A stretch of 64,000 bases of DNA from UBA9732 sp031935845 (GTDB taxonomy: Bacteria > Spirochaetota > Spirochaetia > Sphaerochaetales > Sphaerochaetaceae), in the NCBI GenBank assembly GCA_031935845.1, contig JAJBWA010000026.1, positions 6,206-70,205 on the forward strand, read 5' to 3'. Position numbers and translations under genes: made by a program. Positions 1 to 8,528 of the stretch are shown piece after piece. Within the stretch, counting starts at the first letter, position 1; each line of letters opens with the position of its first letter. Under the pieces are notes generated by a model. It ran no database searches, was not told the DNA's origin, and saw only the letters and a list, made by a program, of their open reading frames with translations.

Positions 1-552
1 CTCCGAGGCATTTTCCTCGTCAAGTGCACCTGTGGGTTCGTCCGCGAGTATGACCTCAGGCCTGTTCATCAGTGCGCGGCAGATGGCGACACGCTGTTTT
101 TCTCCACCTGAAAGCTGGCCGGGAACATGACTCATCCTGTCGGCAAGTCCTAGTTTCTCCAGAAGCTCCACTGCCCTGTCCCTGCAGTCCCTGGCCTTGA
201 CTCCGCTTATCAGTGCAGGGGCCATGACGTTCTCCATTGCGGTGAAGTCCTCAAGCAGCAGATTGGCCTGGAATATGAAGCCGATATGGCGGTTCCTGAG
301 TTCCGATCTCTTTCTGTCGTCAAGAGTTGCAAAATCAATGCCGCTGCAGATGACATGGCCTTCAGACGGACTGTCAAGGCCTCCGGCAATATGGAGCAAC
401 GTGCTCTTTCCTGATCCGCTCTTTCCGATGATGGCCGTGGAACGGCCCTGTATGATGTTCAGATTCAGGTCCTGAAGGATAGTGATCTCGTCACTTCCCT
501 TCTCGGCGGCCTTGAACCGTTTGGTAATGGAAACCAGTTCAATAGGATGCAT
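1..552 (-). CDS. lolD: Lipoprotein-release ABC transporter ATP-binding subunit LolD (3' end outside window)
   Basis: ATPase subunit that would power extraction of lipoproteins from the inner membrane together with the neighbouring permease. The visible 184 residues hold Walker A (GKSGSGKST, about residues 43-51), a Q-loop glutamine near 95, the signature LSGGE near 147-151, and Walker B ending in LADEP near 169-173. The gene runs off the window, so the H-loop and C-terminus are not seen. The ATG at 552 is preceded by GGAGGTGATT, which lies inside the end of the permease gene. The two genes overlap by 14 bp, so translational coupling is likely. LolD and MacB-type ATPases are close relatives; the lone LolE-like permease next door supports Lol. 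Confidence 0.85.
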   Translation of the reverse strand, partial: MHPIELVSITKRFKAAEKGSDEITILQDLNLNIIQGRSTAIIGKSGSGKSTLLHIAGGLDSPSEGHVICSGIDFATLDDRKRSELRNRHIGFIFQANLLLEDFTAMENVMAPALISGVKARDCRDRAVELLEKLGLADRMSHVPGQLSGGEKQRVAICRALMNRPEVILADEPTGALDEENASE

Positions 553-1738
553 GAAGAATCACCTCCATAATCTCTGATTTATAGATCCTCCTGCACCCGA
601 TGGACGTGAACAGAAGTGAAAGGAAGAACACGAACAGGCAGACAACTGCAATCTCACCGTTTCCTATGGCTGCGTTGAACGGAATCTGTGTCAGTACGGT
701 TGAATTGCCCGTAATGAGATTCACGACCTTGTCCACCAGTGCAAGGATGTTCTGGATGTTCAGTATGACTATCTTGCCGAGTATGACTCCGGCAATCTCT
801 CCGAGTAGACAGATCACCATGCCCTGTCCCAGGAAGATTGCGTTTACCTTCCTGCGGCTGCATCCTATTGCCCTCAGCATGGCGCCTTCCTTCTGCTTGT
901 TGGCCAGAAGACGTCTTGTAGAGTTCTTGAGATTCACGCAGATAATCAGGAACATGAAGGCCAGGAAGACATACATGAGCGTCTTTTCAAGCATGAGGGC
1001 CGAATACAGGGCATTGTTGTACTGCTGCCATGTGATGACCGTTGCATCGGGATCAAGCTCCATGATCCGGGAGACCACTTTGTTCTGGTTGCCGCTGACG
1101 TATATTCCGATACGGGCACCGCCCTCTCCTATTATGGAAGCAAGCAGACCGTAATCCATGAAGGCCGTGGAACTGCTGAACTCGGTCATCCTGGAACTGA
1201 AGTATCCGTCGATTCCCATCTTTGAAGTGTACGGGACAATGGTTGCGGTCTTTCCGGGTTTGAGGAACGTGACGTTTATTTCGTCATCGGTCCTGATCCC
1301 CAGATTCCTCGTCATGCTGTATGACACGAGAAGTCCGTTCATCTCAGCCGGAAACTTGGAAAGAGGATAGAAGCTTTCGGACATCCTGCGGCTGTTGAAT
1401 ACGTCCCTGTCATAGGCACGTATGCGTGCACTGGTGCTGGTCTCGCTGGATTTGTCCACTATCAGCACGTTGGTTTCCAGGAAACGGAACGAGAATTCCA
1501 CTCCGTCCAGGGCATCGAGCTGCTCGGGAGTCAGTGTGTCGGATGAAACTATCAGATCAAAGGACTCCAGGTTCCTCAGCTGGTCCATCTGCGCATTCTG
1601 AAGGCCATTCATGACGGCGGAGATGACCAGAAGGGCAACAAGACCCACGGCGATTCCAACCATGATCATGATGCTGGTGGTCCTCTGTCCCCTTGTCTTC
1701 GAGAAAGCATATCTGAAAGATGTCTTCAATCCGAACAT
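539..1738 (-). CDS. lolE: LolC/LolE-family lipoprotein-releasing permease
   Basis: Inner-membrane permease of the lipoprotein release system (FtsX/MacB fold). The 399-residue protein has one N-terminal membrane segment (about residues 20-42), a large periplasmic domain (about 45-250), and three C-terminal hydrophobic segments near 255-275, 310-335 and 370-390, the standard topology of the family. It follows a secreted protein gene by 3 bp and overlaps lolD by 14 bp, so it belongs to the minus-strand operon that includes ftsY and prfB. Whether it acts as a homodimer (LolF-like) or with another subunit cannot be seen because only one permease is present here. Confidence 0.82.
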   Translation of the reverse strand: MFGLKTSFRYAFSKTRGQRTTSIMIMVGIAVGLVALLVISAVMNGLQNAQMDQLRNLESFDLIVSSDTLTPEQLDALDGVEFSFRFLETNVLIVDKSSETSTSARIRAYDRDVFNSRRMSESFYPLSKFPAEMNGLLVSYSMTRNLGIRTDDEINVTFLKPGKTATIVPYTSKMGIDGYFSSRMTEFSSSTAFMDYGLLASIIGEGGARIGIYVSGNQNKVVSRIMELDPDATVITWQQYNNALYSALMLEKTLMYVFLAFMFLIICVNLKNSTRRLLANKQKEGAMLRAIGCSRRKVNAIFLGQGMVICLLGEIAGVILGKIVILNIQNILALVDKVVNLITGNSTVLTQIPFNAAIGNGEIAVVCLFVFFLSLLFTSIGCRRIYKSEIMEVILHASY

Positions 1739-1741
1739 AGC

Positions 1742-2623
1742 CTAATTATACTCTATCCTATCGACTGTCCTGTTGTCCTGTCTGTAATAGACCGTGGCAA
1801 TCTTCCTGCCGTCCCTGTAGAGGTACTGGACGTTTCCTCCGGTCCTGTACTCGGTCAGGCTGACAAGCACTTCATTCTCATAGACAAGCTTCTCGAATGC
1901 CTTGCCGTCCCTGTAGTTCTCGACGCTCCTTATTGCTCCGTCGGTAGTCTCGATCCATGCCAGCGTCCTGTCCTCATAGTAGTATTCGGAAAGAACCCCA
2001 TCCTGTTCCACTGACTTCAGAAGACCTGAGGGACTGTAGACAAACACGGTCCCGTTCTTCCCGTACCTTATGGATCCGTCCTCAAGGACCTCATAGTCCC
2101 CGCCTACCACCAGGTCAGCTGCAATCTGCTGCAGGAGCTCATCATCCTGGAAGGTGTAGGAATCGGAAACGAACCTTACCGACTCTCCTTCCCTGACGGC
2201 CATCAGTGAACCGTCGGCCGAGCTTCTGAGGAAGAACGTGATGTCCGAAACCTGGGAATCCGTACCTCTTGAACAGAAGGCAAGATGCCCGTCCACGTAT
2301 CCGTAGTTGGTCACGTTTCCGTCGGAATCGGACTCGGTTGTCAGAAGGCCCTTGCTGTAGACCCTGGTGACGGTCCTGCCCCCGTCCATCTCCGTCTCTG
2401 TCTCAATTATGTCGTCTCCGGTCCTGACGCGCTCGGTCCTCCTGATGGCCTTCCCGTCAAGGTAAAGGACCTCTACATCTCCTTTCTCTTCAAGAGAATA
2501 ACCTGTGGCGGTGATTTCCTGAACAAGAGAAATCTTCTGTCCCAGTGCATTGGAAGTATAGGTCAGTGCGCTTATGGAGAACAGAGTCACTAGAGATAGG
2601 ATCAGGACAAAGACTCTCTTCAT
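1742..2623 (-). CDS. Secreted protein with YD/RHS-like repeats, function unknown
   Basis: The 293-residue product begins with a signal peptide (Lys-Arg then a hydrophobic run to about residue 20) and has no lipobox. The rest contains irregular short repeats of the type x-Y-x-x-G/D-x-x (for example around residues 105-112, 217-224 and 268-275), reminiscent of YD/RHS or MORN-like beta repeats, so an extracytoplasmic beta-rich protein is likely. The ATG overlaps the ftsY stop by 4 bp (ATGA), and lolE starts 3 bp after its stop. I do not recognise a specific family; its place between ftsY and lolE suggests an envelope role by context only. Confidence 0.7.
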   Translation of the reverse strand: MKRVFVLILSLVTLFSISALTYTSNALGQKISLVQEITATGYSLEEKGDVEVLYLDGKAIRRTERVRTGDDIIETETEMDGGRTVTRVYSKGLLTTESDSDGNVTNYGYVDGHLAFCSRGTDSQVSDITFFLRSSADGSLMAVREGESVRFVSDSYTFQDDELLQQIAADLVVGGDYEVLEDGSIRYGKNGTVFVYSPSGLLKSVEQDGVLSEYYYEDRTLAWIETTDGAIRSVENYRDGKAFEKLVYENEVLVSLTEYRTGGNVQYLYRDGRKIATVYYRQDNRTVDRIEYN

Positions 2624-3480
2624 TCACCCAGTCCGGCCAGTGTGGTCAGGAACTCCTCCTTGTCAAACACGTGGATGTCGTCATAATGCTCGCCGGTTCC
2701 GATGAATGCCACCGGAATACCTATCTGCACCAGAGCACCTGCCTTTGCGGCCGAATCATATTTGGTGAGGATCAGGGCATCGATGCCTACGGCCTCGTTG
2801 AATATCTGCGCCTGGCTGATGGAGTTCTGGCCTGTTGTGGCGTCGATCACGAGTATCTTCTTGTAGTTCTCAGGCTTGATGCGGTTGCGGATGACCTTGT
2901 CTATCTTCTGGAGCTCACGGACCAGATTCTCCTTGTTGTGCATTCGTCCGGCCGTGTCACAGAGAATGAGGTTGTCACCGCGGGCCTGTGCGCTTGAAAT
3001 GGCATCGTAGATTACGGCACCGGGGTCACTTCCGTTCTCCTGACGCACGATCCTTGTTCCCGTGCGCTGGGCATGGAGCTCAAGCTGGTCTATTGCTGCG
3101 GCCCTGAAGGTGTCGCCTGCGGCCATGACCACTTTATAGCCTTTATCCTTATAATAGGTTGCCAGTTTGGCGATTGAAGTAGTCTTGCCTACTCCGTTGA
3201 CACCGAGCACGAGATATACGTTGAGTTCGTTCCTGTCGGGAAGAAGCTCCGTACCGTTGATCTTGTCTTCAAGAAGCTCCCTGACTATGCTCAGGAATTC
3301 CTCTTCAGTCTTCGGCTTTCTGGCATTCACCTCGTCGCTGATCATCATGGCGTTCCTTGCGCCGAAATCACCTTCTATCAGAAGGTCCTCGAGATTATCG
3401 AAGAACGACTGGTCCAGTGTTTTCCTGAAACCGCTGAAAAGTGCCTTGAGCTTTGCTCCGATACCGAATTTGAGACCCAT
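2620..3480 (-). CDS. ftsY: Signal recognition particle receptor FtsY
   Basis: SRP-receptor GTPase that docks Ffh-ribosome complexes at the inner membrane. The 286 residues are essentially the NG domain, without the long acidic A domain of E. coli FtsY. Visible motifs are the P-loop GVNGVGKTT, the DTAGR motif and TKYD for guanine recognition. I chose the ATG at 3480 (protein starts MGLKFGIG) because AGGGG lies about 9 nt upstream; in-frame codons extend further to 3531 but have no such site. It follows the PEGA protein gene by 10 bp and overlaps the next gene by 4 bp. Its partner ffh is at 27933-29270 in this window. Confidence 0.95.
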   Translation of the reverse strand: MGLKFGIGAKLKALFSGFRKTLDQSFFDNLEDLLIEGDFGARNAMMISDEVNARKPKTEEEFLSIVRELLEDKINGTELLPDRNELNVYLVLGVNGVGKTTSIAKLATYYKDKGYKVVMAAGDTFRAAAIDQLELHAQRTGTRIVRQENGSDPGAVIYDAISSAQARGDNLILCDTAGRMHNKENLVRELQKIDKVIRNRIKPENYKKILVIDATTGQNSISQAQIFNEAVGIDALILTKYDSAAKAGALVQIGIPVAFIGTGEHYDDIHVFDKEEFLTTLAGLGE

Positions 3481-3490
3481 ATTCAATCCC

Positions 3491-4723
3491 CTATGGTGCA
3501 ATATATTCTGTCTGTCTGTAATAATCCACAAGACTGCCGATCAGGTCCGCAAACGATACCGTCAGCGCAGCTGTGGCCACCGTATCCATGGCTCCGAGGA
3601 AACTGCTGGAACCGTCGTTGAGTGTCTTCATGGCGATCTTTGTACCGAACACCATGAGACAGATTGCAAAACGCGTATAGAACCCGTCCTTGGTGCTCCT
3701 GAGAAGATTCTCGTCAGACATCCACTCGGGTTTGAGCGATATGCTTATGCTCTGCGTCTCCTTGAGTATTCCGACCGTCTTTCCGGCATATCCCGGAGCC
3801 GTCAGCCTCAATGAAGAAGGAATCACGTAATTGTCCAGCGTCAGCGGTGTAAGACCCAACGGCACTCCGTCAACCAGAACCTGCGCCTGAGGATCCGTAG
3901 TTATCTCCAGACCGGAATACCTCGAATCCTTCATGGACGCATTGACGGAAGACAAGGTGTTTCCCGCAAGATCGGTTGCAAAAGTCCTGTCCTGCTTTCC
4001 CTGTGCGCTCAGATGTATGACATGACGGCCTTCCGTCGTCATGATGCATCCGTCCAGGCTGTCTACCTCGGTTCCGTCTACCTCCACGACAGTTCCGACT
4101 GCAAGATCCTCAAGCATGACCAGCGCAGGAGCACTGTTCATGAAGAAGCCTGCAACCGAAAGCGCCGCATTTACCGGGAACCTGTCGGAATCCGTGGATA
4201 CTATCTGATACACGAGACTGACAGAATCGGAACCGTATTCGTATGCATACAGGGAAAGGAGCCTGAAACCCTGGTAGTAATCAGACACCGGCATGATGAT
4301 GAGATCTGCGCCTGTGGTGTCACAGACATACTCCAGCAGGACAATATCCTTCTCCATGGCCGCAACGTCGAAAAGCAGGCCCTGTGAGTTCACGAGAGTA
4401 ACCGGAAACGGCTTGCCGGACGGCTGCACTGCCTCCGGTCCTTTCTGATACTTCACCTGAGCCGCAGAAACCTTTTCGGCATTCTCCGAGGCATAGGCCG
4501 ACTTCAGTTCCTGTCCCAATGCATTGAGCTGATCCAGATCCTGACGCAGCATCATGATCTCCCACGTATCCTGGTCGAATTCCTTTTCGGGAAAGAAACC
4601 GAGGATGAAGGACTCCACCTCGCTGTTCTGCGGATATACAAGCACGTCGTATGTTGCATCGGCTGCCGACAAGGCCGCAGAGAAAGCAAAGATGAGCATC
4701 AGGGTGATGAGGAGACGTCTCAA
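3491..4723 (-). CDS. Secreted PEGA-domain protein (TTG start)
   Basis: The 410-residue protein has a signal peptide (about residues 1-21, ending SAA) and is presumably periplasmic or surface-associated. Around residues 270-320 it carries a PEGA-like segment with the pattern ITTDPQAQVLVDG followed by PLGLTPLTL, a beta-sandwich domain frequent in spirochaete and other surface proteins. The C-terminus (about 345-400) contains further hydrophobic stretches and may re-associate with membrane. The start is a TTG directly after the prfB TAA; AGGAG six nt upstream, inside prfB, supports it. Specific function is unknown. Confidence 0.72.
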   Translation of the reverse strand: MRRLLITLMLIFAFSAALSAADATYDVLVYPQNSEVESFILGFFPEKEFDQDTWEIMMLRQDLDQLNALGQELKSAYASENAEKVSAAQVKYQKGPEAVQPSGKPFPVTLVNSQGLLFDVAAMEKDIVLLEYVCDTTGADLIIMPVSDYYQGFRLLSLYAYEYGSDSVSLVYQIVSTDSDRFPVNAALSVAGFFMNSAPALVMLEDLAVGTVVEVDGTEVDSLDGCIMTTEGRHVIHLSAQGKQDRTFATDLAGNTLSSVNASMKDSRYSGLEITTDPQAQVLVDGVPLGLTPLTLDNYVIPSSLRLTAPGYAGKTVGILKETQSISISLKPEWMSDENLLRSTKDGFYTRFAICLMVFGTKIAMKTLNDGSSSFLGAMDTVATAALTVSFADLIGSLVDYYRQTEYIAP

Positions 4724-5828
4724 TTACTGCTCCTGGCTCCATCTGAGGAACGATTCGATGAAATTGTCTATGTCTCCGTCCATGACGGCCTGGATGTTTC
4801 CGGTCTGCTCGCCGGTCCTGGCATCCTTGACCATGGTGTAAGGCTGGAAGACATAGCTTCTGATCTGGGAGCCCCAGGCGATGTCCTTCTTCTCGATTGC
4901 CTCTGCAGCATGCTCTTCCTCCAGCTTCTGGCTGTAGTATTCATACAGACGGCTGCGGAGCATCTTGAAGGCCTTGTCCTTGTTCATGATCTGGGAACGC
5001 TCGTTCTGACACTGGACGACTATACCGGTAGGATAATGGGTGATCCTGACTGCGGAGTCCGTCTTGTTGACGTGCTGTCCGCCGGCACCGCCTGCCCTGT
5101 AGGTATCGATCCTGATGTCTTCCGGCTTTATCTCGATGTCGATGTTGTCATCGACTACCGGTGAAGTATAGACGGATGAGAACGATGTATGACGCCTTGC
5201 GTTGGAGTCGAACGGCGAAATCCTGACAAGACGGTGGACGCCGGCCTCGCCTTTCAGATAACCGAAGGCATACGGTCCGGTGACCTGGATGGTCACGCTC
5301 TTGTAGCCGCCCTCGTCTTCCAGGGTGTCCAGTATTTCGGTCTTGAACTTGTGGCGTTCGCACCATCTGAGGTACATGCGCATGAGCATTGACGTCCAGT
5401 CACATGCTTCGGTACCGCCTGCACCTGCGTGGATGGTCAGGAACACATCGCCCTTGTCGTACTTTCCGTTGAGGAGTGTCTTGAGCTTGAGCGGTCTGTA
5501 CTCGGATTCGATTTCAAGGATCCTTGCATCGACTTCAGCTGCATATTCCTCGTTTCCGTCGTCCTCTTCCTCATACAGCTCGATCAGGTCATAGGTCTCG
5601 TCTATGTCCTTGAGGAGTTTCTCAAACGGGAGGAGAACGTCTTTGATTGCATTTATCTGTGCGAAAACCGCGTCTGACTTCTGTTTGTCGCCCCAGAAAT
5701 CAGGCTCCAATGTCTGCTTTTCAAGCTCTGAAAGTCTAGTACGTAACCCTTCCGGGTCAAAGTCCCCTCCAGATAGCCTGGGATTCGGTCTTCAGCTGCT
5801 CAAGAAGTGCTCTGTTCTGTAGTGTCAT
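4724..5828 (-). CDS. prfB: Peptide chain release factor 2, with programmed +1 frameshift
   Basis: RF2 releases nascent chains at UGA and UAA. The gene is split into a 23-codon 5' frame starting at the ATG at 5828 (RBS AAGGAG) and the main frame. Ribosomes must shift +1 at CTT TGA C (TGA at 5757-5759), the classic RF2 autoregulatory site. The main frame has the SPF anticodon tripeptide (in RISPFDS) and the GGQ hydrolysis motif (in GAGGQHV). Total product is 367 residues, a normal length. The start overlaps the end of the upstream GH57-like gene by 29 bp, and the stop abuts the TTG start of the PEGA gene. Annotating only the long frame would lose the true N-terminus. Confidence 0.97.
5756..5771 (-). 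promoter_or_regulatory. prfB programmed frameshift site
   Basis: On the minus strand this reads TGG AGG GGA CTT TGA C. GGAGG acts as an internal Shine-Dalgarno three nt before the CTT slippery codon, and the in-frame TGA is followed by C, the weak termination context. This matches the known RF2 autoregulation in which low RF2 favours the +1 shift. Confidence 0.95.
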
Positions 5829-7611
5829 TGTGTTTCTCCTTACGCTTCTCTGTCCTGAAACCTATAGAGAGCCTTGCGACCTCATCAGGTCCGAGTGAGA
5901 GCTTTTTCTGAATTCTCAATTGAGTATACTCATAAAACGACTTGTCTCCAAGCCAAGTATGTGCCTTTTGCATGAAATCGCTTCTGGAGACCTCGGCCTC
6001 CTCACCGAATACGAAAGACACGCTGAACGGACAGCATCTGTCGGATACCGTCACACTCTGTGTGAGGCAGTTTCCGCCGTCCTCAATCACGCCCTCCGGA
6101 CATGAGACCTCGCATTCGCACGGCAGCGCCAGGTTGATGGTGTTCATGTATGTGAATCCGTTGAGAGGAGAGTCGGACAGATTCTCGATCTCGATCTCCA
6201 AGATCAGCGTGGACTGTCTGAACTTGTACCTCTTGGTCAGGTTCACCTGGTTCTTGCCCAGAAGGAGCGCCGGAGCCTTTGCAAAGAAATCCGTCCGCCT
6301 CTTGTCCAGGGAAGTCACCTCATAGGGCTTGGCGGCAAGCTTCATTTCCTTTGAAGTCTTGTCGTTTATGAAGGAATCGGCAAACAGGCCGTCTCCGCTG
6401 TGGAATGCAAGATCCGTCAAGGCAGACGGGATGATGTACCGGCTGAGGACGGCTCCTCTGTGGCTGAGGTACGTTATGTTGGACTTTCCGGCTATCAGGG
6501 ACTCGGGAATCCTGTCGAAATCGATGTCGGTCTCCTCGGGTATGACCATGTTGGAAATCCTGGAAAGCAGGACCTCCATCTCGCATGAGTATCTGTTGAC
6601 GCTCCTGTGGATGGCCGGGTTACCGCACTCGTCCGGGAAATAGAGACTGGAAGAGCTGGCCTTCATCAGAATCTGGTCCATGTTCTTGCGGTCCTCTATC
6701 AGCCTCTTGCTGTCACGGACCGTCTCCCTGAGCATGTTCACCAGACCGTAGTTCCTCGAGAACTTTGGATTCTCGTAGATCAGCTGGTTGATTGAAGTCA
6801 GCTTCCCTATCCTGAAATCCCTGCCGTAGATTCCACCGGGCAGATAATGGGTACGGGCAATCTCGTTCTCGGACAGATAGATGCCGGGAAGCGTACAGCG
6901 GTTGCCCATCACGTCGAAGATTACCTTGAAGACATCTGAAGATCCTTCCGTTCCCATCAGCTGGTCCAGATTCAGCATTATGGTGCTGATGGAGCTTGTG
7001 TTCTCCGATGCCATCTTCCTGATGTTGGAAAGGTATTTCTCAAGCGTTGTCGATGAGTTGTACAGATCTGCAGTCTCCTTGCTGTAGCGGTCGTCTATGG
7101 GGAACACCAGAGCCTGCTTGCCCATCTCTTCCGTGTAGAACGGCCTTGTGGCCTCCGTCATTCCGGAGACCTGGTTGTATGTGGAGACCACTATGTAATC
7201 CAGACCTGCAAGGCTCACCGCAGGAACGGTGGTGGGATTGAATACCTGATTGTAGAACCAGAGTCCCCTGGGCTTCCTTGAGAAATTCTTCCTGATGTAC
7301 GTGGTTGTCTTCTCGATCTGGGCCGTCCTCTCATGGGTCGGAATAAGTGAAAGGACAACGTCATAGTAGCTGGATGACAGGATCTCGAGCTGGCCTTTCC
7401 TGCACAGGTCGTTGATCAGCATGTTTACTTCCGGGTGGTTCTGCTCAAGATACTCGAACTCCGAGATGCCCAGACGGAACAGGAGCTTGAGGCTGCTGTT
7501 GCGGTAGACCATGGTGAGAAGAGGCTTGAGCTGACGTGACAGCAGGGTCTCGTATTCCTCCCGTGAGGAACCGAAAGGCAACTGACTGTATGCACCCAAA
7601 ATGTATTCCAT
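5800..7611 (-). CDS. GH57-like protein, probably catalytically inactive
   Basis: The 603-residue protein follows the layout of family-57 4-alpha-glucanotransferases: an N-terminal (beta/alpha)7-type domain, then DUF1925- and DUF1926-like C-terminal parts. Matching landmarks include ILGAYSQLPFG (usual HNHQP region), KGQLEILSSSYYD, RGLWFYNQVFNP and VFPIDDRY. At the nucleophile position (WLTERVWQP in the Thermococcus enzyme) there is Asn-Gln instead of Glu-Arg. The HDDGEKFG acid/base region reads LNLDQLMG, and the later His-rich motif is also lost, so a regulatory or binding role is more likely than catalysis. It heads the operon prfB-PEGA-ftsY-YD protein-lolE-lolD. No Shine-Dalgarno is visible; a -10-like TATCAT lies 8 nt before the ATG. 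Confidence 0.7.
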   Translation of the reverse strand: MEYILGAYSQLPFGSSREEYETLLSRQLKPLLTMVYRNSSLKLLFRLGISEFEYLEQNHPEVNMLINDLCRKGQLEILSSSYYDVVLSLIPTHERTAQIEKTTTYIRKNFSRKPRGLWFYNQVFNPTTVPAVSLAGLDYIVVSTYNQVSGMTEATRPFYTEEMGKQALVFPIDDRYSKETADLYNSSTTLEKYLSNIRKMASENTSSISTIMLNLDQLMGTEGSSDVFKVIFDVMGNRCTLPGIYLSENEIARTHYLPGGIYGRDFRIGKLTSINQLIYENPKFSRNYGLVNMLRETVRDSKRLIEDRKNMDQILMKASSSSLYFPDECGNPAIHRSVNRYSCEMEVLLSRISNMVIPEETDIDFDRIPESLIAGKSNITYLSHRGAVLSRYIIPSALTDLAFHSGDGLFADSFINDKTSKEMKLAAKPYEVTSLDKRRTDFFAKAPALLLGKNQVNLTKRYKFRQSTLILEIEIENLSDSPLNGFTYMNTINLALPCECEVSCPEGVIEDGGNCLTQSVTVSDRCCPFSVSFVFGEEAEVSRSDFMQKAHTWLGDKSFYEYTQLRIQKKLSLGPDEVARLSIGFRTEKRKEKHNDTTEQSTS

Positions 7612-7614
7612 GAC

Positions 7615-7643
7615 TGTTCATGATATAAGAATTAGGGTAAGAT
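7615..7643 (+). promoter_or_regulatory. Candidate promoter of the P-loop/Asp23-like gene (leaderless)
   Basis: Weak TGTTCA (7615-7620), 17-bp spacer, TAAGAT (7638-7643), then 6 nt to the ATG at 7650. The -35 match is poor, and AGGG at 7634-7637 could instead serve a TTG start at 7644. Confidence 0.33.
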
Positions 7644-7648
7644 TTGAA
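7620..7648 (-). promoter_or_regulatory. Candidate promoter of the GH57-like/prfB operon (leaderless)
   Basis: TTCAAA (7643-7648), a 17-bp spacer and TATCAT (7620-7625) on the minus strand, with only 8 nt to the ATG at 7611 and no Shine-Dalgarno. It overlaps the divergent promoter region of the P-loop/Asp23 gene. Confidence 0.45.
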
Positions 7649-7649
7649 T

Positions 7650-8528
7650 ATGGGTTTGCCTGCTTTTGTCACTAATTTCATCGCAAATTTCAAGAATCCC
7701 ACAGTCAAGGTTTATGCCCTTGTGGGAAGAAGCGGCACGGGAAAGAGCTTCCGTGCCCAGCTTGTCGCGGACAAATACCATATCCCCCTCATTGTTGATG
7801 ACGGACTTCTGATCAAGAACGACAGGATCGTTGCAGGAAAGAGCGCCAAGCAGGAATCCAACTTCCTAACCGCAGTCAAGCGCGCCCTGTTCCAGGATCC
7901 GGAGCACTACAAGGAAGTGATGAACGCCCTACAGACGGAGCGTTTCCGCAAGATCCTGATAATCGGAACATCGGACAAGATGGCGGCAAAGATCGCACAC
8001 AGGCTCAACCTCCCTGATCCGTCACAGATCATCCACATAGAGGATATCGCGACAAAAGACGAGATAGACACGGCCATGCGCATCCGTTACTCGGAGGGCA
8101 AACATGTCATTCCGGTGTCTCCGCTGCAGATCACGCGCAGCTACCCTTCCATCGTCTATGATTCCATCAAGGTCGGTCTGCAGAAACGTCTTGCCTTCCT
8201 TCCGTTCATAAAGAAGGTCCAGACAGTCGAGAAGACGCTTGTATGTCCCGAGTTCAGCAAGCAGGAAGAGACCGCAATAAGCGAAGCCGCCATCACACAG
8301 ATGGTCACGCACTGCCTGACGGAATACGAGGAGACCATGAAGGTCAGCAAGGTTACGTTCACTTACGGAGCCGAAGGCTATGACCTTGAAATCCTCATCA
8401 GGACGCCTCAGGTCATCTCAGGCATGATGGTTGCCGAACTCGAGGAATACATTGCCGATTCACTTGAGAAATACGGCGGAATCCTGATACACAAGGTCAG
8501 ACTGACCGCGCAGGCCTGGAGTGTCTGA
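7650..8528 (+). CDS. P-loop ATPase domain fused to an Asp23/Gls24-like domain
   Basis: The 292-residue product (ATG at 7650) opens with a nucleotide-binding domain: Walker A GRSGTGKS near residues 27-34, then a region through about residue 150 without a clear second ATPase signature. Residues about 205-290 resemble the Asp23/Gls24 (DUF322) envelope-stress domain, with the pattern ISEAAITQMV and a closing beta strand. Cytoplasmic; no signal peptide. A TTG at 7644 preceded by AGGG is an alternative start. It is transcribed alone, divergent from the GH57-like operon and convergent with pcnB (32-bp overlap of 3' ends). A role in envelope or stress sensing is inferred from the C-terminal domain only. 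Confidence 0.6.
   Translation: MGLPAFVTNFIANFKNPTVKVYALVGRSGTGKSFRAQLVADKYHIPLIVDDGLLIKNDRIVAGKSAKQESNFLTAVKRALFQDPEHYKEVMNALQTERFRKILIIGTSDKMAAKIAHRLNLPDPSQIIHIEDIATKDEIDTAMRIRYSEGKHVIPVSPLQITRSYPSIVYDSIKVGLQKRLAFLPFIKKVQTVEKTLVCPEFSKQEETAISEAAITQMVTHCLTEYEETMKVSKVTFTYGAEGYDLEILIRTPQVISGMMVAELEEYIADSLEKYGGILIHKVRLTAQAWSV

Noticed and set aside
1745..1750. Perfect TATAAT six nt before the lolE start codon
   Set aside because: It is formed by the last codons of the preceding gene inside an operon, and there is no -35. It shows that such spacing can arise by chance and was not counted as a leaderless promoter.
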